Origin: JBOFSQ01 sp051651625
Lineage (GTDB): Bacteria > Planctomycetota > Planctomycetia > Pirellulales > Thermoguttaceae
Length of the DNA: 16,895 nucleotides
Assembly (NCBI GenBank): GCA_051651625.1
Contig: JBOFSQ010000087.1
Location: forward strand, 1 to 16,895
Reading direction: 5' to 3'
In this document: positions 1-6,133 of the stretch, one piece after another
How positions within the stretch are numbered: position 1 is the first letter of the stretch
Layout of the letters: every line of letters starts with the position of its first letter
Program-made: the position numbers and the translations under genes
Notes under the pieces: model-generated
The model's input: only the letters and a program-made list of their open reading frames with translations
Told to the model about the DNA's origin: nothing
Databases searched by the model: none

Positions 1-39
1 GTCTGCGGTTTTCGGTAACGGTTTTTTTTCTTCTGACAT
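1..39 (-). CDS. Start of an unidentified gene leaving the left edge
   Basis: Only the first 13 codons are visible, reading MSEEKKPLPKTAD, in frame to the window edge. The start is well supported: an AAGGAG Shine-Dalgarno sequence lies at 48-53 on the minus strand, 8 nt before the ATG at 39. The lysine-rich hydrophilic N-terminus is not a signal peptide. The ATG lies 20 nt after the stop of the small open frame at 60-368, so the two could be co-transcribed. Function cannot be judged from 13 residues. Confidence 0.6.
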   Translation of the reverse strand, partial: MSEEKKPLPKTAD

Positions 40-59
40 AACACAAACTCCTTCTTGGG

Positions 60-368
60 TTAGATTGAATGAATGGATTCTTGAGCGACCGACTGAAGGA
101 CGACCGCTTCACTGAACTGACGAAAGAGCGTCTCGCGGAGGTGCTCTGGGAGAGAGTCCCAGTGCGTGAGAATAGCGCGCAGACGCGGCTCAAAAGACGG
201 TTGCAAAACTTCACACACTTCTTCACACACTTCCGAAGAAGGTGTCGCAACCCCCGCAGAATTCAAGGGTTGGCAAGACGACGGCAATACCCCTAGGGTA
301 AAAAGGGTTGCGTCCCTTGTGTCGCGTTGTCTCTGGTGCTGTAAAACACGGGGTTTCAGAAAGTCCAT
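60..368 (-). CDS. Small hypothetical protein, possibly the remnant of a larger gene
   Basis: This 102-codon frame has a poor N-terminal half and a protein-like C-terminal half. From about residue 46 it reads SEVCEEVCEV, then an amphipathic stretch with WDSLPEHLRETLFRQF. That last segment resembles the W-x-x-LP-x-x-(I/L)R-x-x-(I/L) segment that I recall from short planctomycete proteins, some of them next to tyrosine recombinase genes; this is recollection, not a search. The stop is 20 nt upstream of the ATG of the left-edge gene. No ribosome binding site stands out at the ATG at 368, so the true start may be internal or the gene may be a decayed 3' end. The VCEEVCE-coding bases are a 12-bp tandem duplication at 209-232. 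Confidence 0.35.
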   Translation of the reverse strand: MDFLKPRVLQHQRQRDTRDATLFTLGVLPSSCQPLNSAGVATPSSEVCEEVCEVLQPSFEPRLRAILTHWDSLPEHLRETLFRQFSEAVVLQSVAQESIHSI

Positions 369-657
369 TTTTCGCGTCTTGCGTCAAATGTGCCCGTTTT
401 TCACCCTGCTTCACACACTTTTTCACATACCTGTTCTCTGAAATCCGCATCCGCGACGTTGCCGAACGACGCAATAGGCGACGCGAAATCGTTCGTCGAA
501 TGCGGGTTAACGTCGTGGCGGAAAAGTGTAAGCGAGTGCCCGAATCAATCGGCGGGTTTGCAATCAGATTTTTCAACGAATGTCACGAAAGAAACCCAAA
601 GCAGTGGTAAGTATAACGATTTACGCAGGAATTGACTACCACCTGTAGGAAATTCAG
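369..657. other. Gene-poor stretch, probably decayed DNA
   Basis: I see no convincing gene on either strand. A third exact copy of CTTCACACACTT lies at 409-420 with a degenerate fourth at 421-432. On the minus strand it encodes VCEKVCEAG before a stop, echoing VCEEVCE in the 60-368 frame, which suggests an old duplication. Positions 529-547 match 19 bases of the 31-bp tandem repeat found at 4764-4887. Confidence 0.5.
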
Positions 658-801
658 TAGACCTGTTCGGAAACATGAAATTGGGGCGATTTGGTAGTTC
701 GCGGTTCGGCATAGCCGAACCCTCCAGTTATCAACGCCGCAGGCGTGGAGGGTTCGGCTATGCCGAACCGCTGTGCGGGTGCAAGTTTCCGAACAGGTCT
801 A
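658..801 (+). mobile_element. MITE-like nested palindromic element, copy 1
   Basis: The element is 144 bp and has perfect 17-bp terminal inverted repeats, TAGACCTGTTCGGAAAC at 658-674 and its complement at 785-801. Inside lies a perfect 26-bp inverted repeat (701-726 and 746-771) around a 19-nt loop. Each inner arm itself contains GGTTCGGC-ATA-GCCGAACC or its complement, which can fold alone. There is no transposase gene inside, so it would need one supplied in trans. It is the most intact of three copies in the window. It ends about 50 bp before the promoter of the 923-4765 gene. No clear target-site duplication is visible. Confidence 0.8.
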
Positions 802-849
802 GTTGTGCCGTCGTGCATGTGCAACCAGAACTACCCACATTTCCGCTCC

Positions 850-877
850 TTGCCGGTGGGATGGTACGAAGTATAAT
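850..877 (+). promoter_or_regulatory. Sigma-70-like promoter of the glycosidase-like gene
   Basis: A -35 box TTGCCG (850-855) and a perfect -10 box TATAAT (872-877) are separated by 16 bp. The predicted leader before the ATG at 923 is about 40 nt. A short GAGG at 912-915, 7 nt before the ATG, is the likely ribosome binding site. Confidence 0.6.
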
Positions 878-922
878 GGCCGCTCGTTCACGCGACCGTC
901 AACAACCACATGAGGCCCAACG

Positions 923-3900
923 ATGAAGAACTCACTGCAAAAAATCTTCCGCGCTCTGCTCTGCTTGGCGACACTTCTCGTACCGCGTGCGGTGTTGGCG
1001 TACACCTACAACAAGGCGACAGAGCCGCCGCTCACGGTCGAGATCGAAAAGATCGCGCCGCTCGTCGAAGTCGATGCGCCGCAGGTTGTAACGATTAAAC
1101 TCCGCAACAGCAGCGACTCCGCAATCAATGCGAAACTCACACTGCGAACAATCGAAGCGGTTGAGTTCGTCGGCACAGACGACGCTCATTGCGTCCAGCG
1201 CACAACAAACGTTCCCGCAAACGGCGAAGCCGTTGAAACCGTGTCCATCGCCGGACGCGCCGGAGTTTACGCCGCACACTATCCGATCTCGTGCGAAGCG
1301 GTTTTCACGTCAACCAGTGGCGAGAAAAAACTTCTTGCCGTGCAGCCGGTCGAGTCACAGATTCGTTCTGCGACGTTCGCACGAAACGAAACTTCGTCCG
1401 TCGGAAAACTCGTTGAGAACGTAAAAGACTTGCCGCTGATTACGCTGCCAGCGCACGGAATCGTCGCGCTTGCGACGACAGAAAACTATCGCGGAGTCTG
1501 GACGCGCGACAGCGAACCGAATCAACCGCCGCACTTCCTGCCCGTCGGCTTCACTGGAACTGACGTGGAATCGTCGGCGAACATTTGGCGCGGCGGCGCA
1601 AATCGTGGCAGCGACAAGCAGACGATCCACATGCACCCGACGTACAAAGGCGGCGCGGGGAATGTCGCGGTCGAATATCGCGTCGCGTTACCGGATGAGA
1701 AACCGATCACACTCATCTTCGACGCCGCAATCCGCGACGTGCGTGCACCCGAACCGCCGAGCGATGGCGTTACGTTTCGCGTCGTTGCAGTCGATCCTGA
1801 TACTGGACGCGAAAAAATCGTTGCCGAACGTCACACGAAGAGTACGTCGTGGGAACGTGTTACCGCCGATCTCTCGCCGTTCGCCGGACGCGAAATCGCA
1901 CTGCGTCTCGTGAGCGACCCGGGCCCAAAACGCGACACGACTTGCGACGCGTGTTTCTGGGGGAACCCGCTACTCGTCGCGGGCGAAGTTTCTCCGATGC
2001 TCGACCCGCAGCAGTTCGCCGCAGATCGTAAGGCGTGGCGAGATGTCTGCGCCGCCGTGATGCAGGCGGACGATGCCGCCGCCGCCGCGTCGTCGCTGCT
2101 GGCTGGTCACGCCTACTTCGTCTTCCCGCTCGATAGCGACCTGAAAACGCGCGGCGTCATCGCGCTCGGCGCGGGCGGTTTCGCCACCGCCGCAATCGCG
2201 GTTGGCACTCGCGAAAAGTTCGTCGTCTACAGCGGACTCGAAGTCGATCTCCAGCACACGCCGCTCGGTGAGCTTGCGTGCGAACCGCTCGTCCGCGACA
2301 AGTCCGCACCATTTGCGTGGACGCAAAAAGTTAACCGCAACGGAAAGTCGGCGACGATGAAATACGCCCTCGGCGTGAAAGAAGGTGCGCTGCAAATTTC
2401 AGTCGATTGTTCGGAACCAAACTGGATAACGCGCGTCGCGTTCGGGCCGACCGATCAGAGCTTTAGCAGAGTGTATTTCGGTCACGGTTACTGCGTTGTC
2501 GATCCGGTTGCGTTTTCGCACGGTGCTGGCGGACACGGACTTTCAACGTCGCACGTCGCCACCGACTACGAAAACGGTTTATCCGTATTAATGGCGACGA
2601 CAACACCGCCGATTAATTTCACGGTCAACTCGGCGAACAAACTTTCAACGCTCATCGTCAGCCCCGGAACGACGATGACGCTGCTGCCGAGTCCGCGCGG
2701 CGCGTTCGACGCTGCGATTCGGTATCGCGCAGTCAACCACCTCAAAGCCGGTCCCGGATTGGCAACAAAAAATGGACGACTCTGTTTCGATATTTGGGGC
2801 GGCTCCTACAAGAACCATATCGAAATACTTGAAAACGCCGTTCGTTACGGAATCACCGATTCAATGTTCGTCAGCCACAACTGGCAACGTTACGGCTACG
2901 ACAATCGGCTCCCCGATATTTTCCCGCCGAATCCCGATTTGGGAACGCTCGAAGAGATGCAGCAGGCACTCAAAATCGCAGACGCAGCGGGGATTTTGTA
3001 CGGCGTTCACGACAACTACATCGACTTCTATCCCGACGCCGCCGACTACAGTTTCGACAACATCTCGTTCGAGGAAAACGGCCAACCGCGACGAGCGTGG
3101 TTCAACCCCGGCATCGACGCACTTTCGTACCAGTTTCGCCCAGATCGCATCGCGCCGTTTTTGAAACGCAATCTCGATTTGATCACGCCCGCACTTCCGA
3201 TGTCGTGCTACTTTGTTGACGTGTTCGCGTCGGCACCGCCGTGCGACTTTTTTGATAGGGATGGCAACTTCCATTCTCGTGCAGAGACGCTTCAGCACTG
3301 GAACGCCGCGTTCGATACGATCCGCGAAACGTTTTCCGCCGCGAGAAAAGATGGCGTTGTCGCACCGACGATCAGCGAATCGGGCGACGATTTTCTTGCC
3401 GGTCATCTCGACGGAGCGGATTGTCAGTTCATGTTTCTCTCGACTGAACCGGGGGAGTTTCGCAGTTGGATTCCGTGCCGAGAGTGGTCGCGTGTTCCGT
3501 GGTTTGACATCGTAAACCACACGACGTTTTCGCTTCACGGCGCGGGTTACTCGTCGCGTTACGAGGCGTCGCGCGGACGCTCGCTCCACGGTATCGAAAG
3601 CGACGACTATCTCATGAGTGAAATCTTGACAGGTCACGCTTTGATGGTTGATCACGGCTCGGCAATTCGCGGCGCGGTACGCAAACAGTGGCTCCTCCAG
3701 CCGACGGTGCGAGAACTTGCAGGCTGCGAAATCGACTCGGTAACTTTTGACGGTGACAACATTCATCGCTTGGTGATCGTTTGGAAATCGCCCGACGGGA
3801 AACGCGAGACGACGGTTCATATCAATGGAGGTCTCGACGATTGGGACACTGGCTACCTCACGCTTCCACGCTACGGATTTGTTGCTGCGGGACCTGCGGG

Positions 3901-4765
3901 GATCGCAGGCGTTGCCAGAGATCAAGAGAGTGGACACATCATCGAACTTGCGTCGTATCGCAATGATTCGGAGACATCTATGTACGTCAACGCACGTCAA
4001 CAAGTTGTTGACGGTTTGCAACCGATTCGTCCGACTCTGGAGTCGTTCAAGTATCTTGGTGACAATCGGTTTGAGTGCAGCGTGGCGTGGGACGCCGCGG
4101 CACCAGCGAGTCGTGACGACGCGATCTTCTTGCACTGTGTTGAGCCGCGTGTCTCGTGGGATCAGAAAATCAAGGAGGCGTTCTTCGGCGGCGGACACAA
4201 ACCGATCCCCGCGACCGAATGGAGTGGCAAAGTCGTGACACCAATGGATGTTGTTGCGATTCCCGACACGTTCACTGCGGGCAAGTATCACGTTGTCGTT
4301 GGAATGTACGACGCGAAAGGGAATGGACAACGCGCGACACTTCTCGGTCACGACGTTGACAACCGCCGTTATTCGTTGGGGCTTCTCGTCGTCGAGCGCG
4401 ACGCGAGCGGCAAGGTGACGCGACTCTCCATCGAGCCGACTCCCGACAACGACCCCGCCGAACAAGAATTGCAATCGCGTCTTCTTCCGCCGAAGGAGGC
4501 GATTGAGTTTGGCAAGTTCAAGACGAAGGGCGCGTTCCTATTTCGCAGCAACGCACAGAAGAAGCGTATCACCGTAACGCCGCTTCCGAACGAGCCAGCA
4601 ACGGAGGTTGCCATCAACCGACGTGGATTAGGTGACAGGCTTCGCATCACAGCAATAGACGCCAACGAAAAGACGGTCCGCGAAGTCACGTCTACCGAGA
4701 GTGGCGAGTGGATCACGTTCACCACCGCGCCGGGAGAGTTCGGCTATGTGATCGAGGCGAAGTAA
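923..4765 (+). CDS. Exported putative glycosidase, GH101/GH129-related TIM barrel
   Basis: This protein of 1,280 residues begins with a signal peptide (about 1-26, ending AVLA). Residues 27 to about 150 look like a beta-sandwich. A second all-beta region to about 350 includes a stretch like a galactose-binding (NPCBM-type) fold. A supersandwich-like region follows to about 620. The core, about 630-1000, resembles a TIM-barrel glycosidase: FDIWGGSYKNH, then MFVSHNWQRYGYD, GVHDNYIDFYPD, CYFVDVFAS and ISESGDDFL. This order recalls the uncharacterised barrels related to GH101 and GH129 endo- or exo-alpha-N-acetylgalactosaminidases. By analogy Asp766 (YFVDVF) could be the nucleophile and Glu819 (SESGDD) the acid/base; both are inference. 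The C-terminal 250 residues look like further beta domains. The ATG follows the signal-peptide logic and a GAGG site. The probable role is extracellular or periplasmic glycan cleavage; substrate unknown. The stop lies inside the first 31-bp repeat. Confidence 0.75.
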   Translation: MKNSLQKIFRALLCLATLLVPRAVLAYTYNKATEPPLTVEIEKIAPLVEVDAPQVVTIKLRNSSDSAINAKLTLRTIEAVEFVGTDDAHCVQRTTNVPANGEAVETVSIAGRAGVYAAHYPISCEAVFTSTSGEKKLLAVQPVESQIRSATFARNETSSVGKLVENVKDLPLITLPAHGIVALATTENYRGVWTRDSEPNQPPHFLPVGFTGTDVESSANIWRGGANRGSDKQTIHMHPTYKGGAGNVAVEYRVALPDEKPITLIFDAAIRDVRAPEPPSDGVTFRVVAVDPDTGREKIVAERHTKSTSWERVTADLSPFAGREIALRLVSDPGPKRDTTCDACFWGNPLLVAGEVSPMLDPQQFAADRKAWRDVCAAVMQADDAAAAASSLLAGHAYFVFPLDSDLKTRGVIALGAGGFATAAIAVGTREKFVVYSGLEVDLQHTPLGELACEPLVRDKSAPFAWTQKVNRNGKSATMKYALGVKEGALQISVDCSEPNWITRVAFGPTDQSFSRVYFGHGYCVVDPVAFSHGAGGHGLSTSHVATDYENGLSVLMATTTPPINFTVNSANKLSTLIVSPGTTMTLLPSPRGAFDAAIRYRAVNHLKAGPGLATKNGRLCFDIWGGSYKNHIEILENAVRYGITDSMFVSHNWQRYGYDNRLPDIFPPNPDLGTLEEMQQALKIADAAGILYGVHDNYIDFYPDAADYSFDNISFEENGQPRRAWFNPGIDALSYQFRPDRIAPFLKRNLDLITPALPMSCYFVDVFASAPPCDFFDRDGNFHSRAETLQHWNAAFDTIRETFSAARKDGVVAPTISESGDDFLAGHLDGADCQFMFLSTEPGEFRSWIPCREWSRVPWFDIVNHTTFSLHGAGYSSRYEASRGRSLHGIESDDYLMSEILTGHALMVDHGSAIRGAVRKQWLLQPTVRELAGCEIDSVTFDGDNIHRLVIVWKSPDGKRETTVHINGGLDDWDTGYLTLPRYGFVAAGPAGIAGVARDQESGHIIELASYRNDSETSMYVNARQQVVDGLQPIRPTLESFKYLGDNRFECSVAWDAAAPASRDDAIFLHCVEPRVSWDQKIKEAFFGGGHKPIPATEWSGKVVTPMDVVAIPDTFTAGKYHVVVGMYDAKGNGQRATLLGHDVDNRRYSLGLLVVERDASGKVTRLSIEPTPDNDPAEQELQSRLLPPKEAIEFGKFKTKGAFLFRSNAQKKRITVTPLPNEPATEVAINRRGLGDRLRITAIDANEKTVREVTSTESGEWITFTTAPGEFGYVIEAK

Positions 4766-4887
4766 TCAGAACACGAAGCGTAAGCGAGTGCCCGAATCAG
4801 AACACGAAGCGTAAGCGAGTGCCCAAATCAGAGCACGAAGCGTAAGCGAGTGCCCGAATCGGACCACGAAGCGTAAGCGAGTGACAG
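4764..4887. repeat. Four-unit 31-bp tandem repeat
   Basis: Units start at 4764, 4795, 4826 and 4857, each exactly 31 bp, built around CACGAAGCGTAAGCGAGTG. Units 1 to 3 differ by a few bases at most and the fourth has diverged at its end. The repeat begins within the stop codon of the upstream gene. There are no spacers. Single copies of the same core lie at 529-547, 11988-12013 (inverted) and 15560-15575. GCGTAAGCGAGTG-like intergenic repeats are, to my knowledge, common in planctomycete genomes. Confidence 0.9.
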
Positions 4888-4901
4888 AGCGAGTTCAATA
4901 A

Positions 4902-4931
4902 GACATATAGGCCCTATACGACCTATATGTC
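4902..4931. repeat. TATAGG/CCTATA hairpin 1
   Basis: Perfect 10-bp arms GACATATAGG (4902-4911) and CCTATATGTC (4922-4931) enclose a 10-nt loop CCCTATACGA. An 11-bp direct duplication GTCATACGATT follows at 4929-4939 and 4940-4950. It is the first of three related hairpins in the window that share a core like TATAGGSCCTATAYGACCTATA. It sits exactly where the reading frame of the next gene begins. Confidence 0.75.
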
Positions 4932-4937
4932 ATACGA

Positions 4938-5477
4938 TTGTCATACGATTTTCCCGGACAGATTCCCGAAGACGTTCGCAAAACAATCAAAGTCGCCGAC
5001 CCCGTTGACGAAACCGTTCCGCTCCTGCCGATGGTGGCGTGGGGCGATGCGCTTGCCACATCCACATTTGCGAACGACAATATGCGGCGTTCGCTCTTCA
5101 CCGGCGACACCGAAATCAAAGAATACAAGGCGTATTGCGATTTCGTCGGGCGACTAAACGCGATTCTGCGCGGGCGCGAAACGCAGCCGCTCGTCGCACT
5201 CTACTACCCGATTCGCCAACTTCAGCGCGAGTACATTCCGACCGCAACGCCACTCGACATCAAGTCGCAATCACAACTCGCGCAAAGACTCGTCGCGTCG
5301 TTCGACGCTATCGGCACCGCACCATATCGCGGGACGCTTCACCTCCCAAACACGCCATCAACGCTTTGCATCTTGAATCCGCAAACCGGCGACATCCGCA
5401 ACGTTGAGCCCGCGTCAGAAGTCGCCCTCGAACTCGATGCGAACGAATCGGTGATTGTGTGGGGGGAGTGTGAGTGA
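4938..5477 (+). pseudogene. 5'-truncated gene, C-terminal part of a larger protein
   Basis: The frame encodes about 179 residues. It is only closed upstream by a TAG at 4908-4910 inside the hairpin repeat. The only start near the beginning is a TTG at 4938 lying in the 11-bp duplication, with no ribosome binding site. The first in-frame ATG is deep inside, at about residue 49. The sequence is clearly protein-like: FTGDTEIKEYKAYCDFVGRL, then TQPLVALYYPIRQLQREYIP, and a C-terminal all-beta segment with LCILNPQTGDIRNVEPA and ESVIVWGE. This order recalls the C-terminal part of large GH106-like glycosidases, in which a chain-of-Asp/Tyr helix leads to an 'LxxGKPVADVxLLYP'-type strand and ends in a beta domain, but the match is weak. 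The parsimonious reading is a gene whose 5' part was lost and replaced by repeat DNA. It ends convergently with the gene at 5540-6040. Confidence 0.5.
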
Positions 5478-5484
5478 GTGTGTG

Positions 5485-5542
5485 TGATCGTGCCATAGGA
5501 CATATAGGGCCTATATGACCTATACGTCTTATGGGACGATCA
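5485..5542. terminator. TATAGG/CCTATA hairpin 2 between convergent genes
   Basis: Arms of 24 bp (5485-5508 and 5519-5542) with three mismatches surround a 10-nt loop GCCTATATGA. The structure fills the gap between the plus-strand gene ending at 5477 and the minus-strand gene ending at 5540, and its right arm covers the TGA of the latter. Placement fits a bidirectional transcription end or mRNA 3' stabiliser, but there is no classical run of T. The role is inferred; the inverted repeat is seen. Confidence 0.65.
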
Positions 5543-6040
5543 ATCACTCAAAGTTGCGAGCCGTTCTTCGTTGTCGATTTCTGTTGACCACGCGGCGGCG
5601 TTGTCGAGAGTTCGCAGCGTTTTGAGGCGTGCGGCGGCCTCGGCGGGACGACCCGTGCGGCGGAGTAGCGTCGCGTAGAAAAGCGACGCCTCAACGTCGC
5701 GGCTGTTCTGTTTCAAGATTTGCTGAAGCCCGATCTCCGCTTCGTACCAGCTCCCGCAAAGATATTGCACCATCACGTCACGAAACTTTTCATCTATTGT
5801 CGCCGACACAGCCGGCACGGCGCGGCGTTCGAGAACCGTTGCCAAGAACGAAAGCGAAGCCCACAAAACCGGCACCGCAACAACAACGCCCCATCGCAAC
5901 AGCGGCGTCCCAAACGCAGACCAAAAACCAAGAACAACAATCGCACCGTTGAGAATAATCGCAAACAAGAGAGCGATCCCAAGAAACGCCCACCCGCCGC
6001 GATGTGTGAGTCCTCTATAACCGGGCCAAAGATGTGACAT
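5540..6040 (-). CDS. Small double-TM protein with a TPR-like C-terminus
   Basis: The product is 166 residues from the ATG at 6040 (MSHLWPGYRGL). An in-frame ATG at 6106 would add 22 residues (MRPIGHIGPIRR...) translated from repeat DNA, so I reject it. Two hydrophobic helices, about 17-40 (AFLGIALLFAIILNGAIVVLG) and about 47-66, form a hairpin anchor. The rest is predicted cytosolic and reads like one to two tetratricopeptide helices: YLCGSWYEAEIGLQQIL, DVEASLFYATLLRRTGRPAEAAARL. TPR units usually mediate protein contacts; the partner is unknown. Its stop lies in hairpin 2, and hairpin 3 separates it from the DUF11 gene upstream on the same strand, so co-transcription is possible but doubtful. 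Confidence 0.7.
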   Translation of the reverse strand: MSHLWPGYRGLTHRGGWAFLGIALLFAIILNGAIVVLGFWSAFGTPLLRWGVVVAVPVLWASLSFLATVLERRAVPAVSATIDEKFRDVMVQYLCGSWYEAEIGLQQILKQNSRDVEASLFYATLLRRTGRPAEAAARLKTLRTLDNAAAWSTEIDNEERLATLSD

Positions 6041-6059
6041 GGCGTTGGGTGTGGAGTGG

Positions 6060-6133
6060 CGAGAATCAATACGACGAATAGGCCCTATATGACCTATAGG
6101 TCTCATCGGGCCTATTCGTCATATTGATTCTCT
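6060..6133. repeat. TATAGG/CCTATA hairpin 3
   Basis: Arms of 26 bp (6060-6085 and 6108-6133), with two mismatches, surround a 22-nt loop that carries the perfect palindrome GACCTATAGGTC at 6091-6102. The right arm covers part of the TAG stop (6132-6134) of the DUF11 gene. The structure lies between two genes on the same strand and could end or trim the DUF11 transcript; role inferred. Confidence 0.75.

Noticed and set aside
2861..4474. Minus-strand open frame of 537 codons
   Set aside because: It is wholly antisense to the 923-4765 gene, rich in Arg and Val with no domain-like segments, and is explained by the codon bias of the real gene in a GC-rich genome.
4764..4887. CRISPR array
   Set aside because: The 31-bp units are directly adjacent with no spacers, there are no cas genes, and single copies of the unit are scattered over the window.
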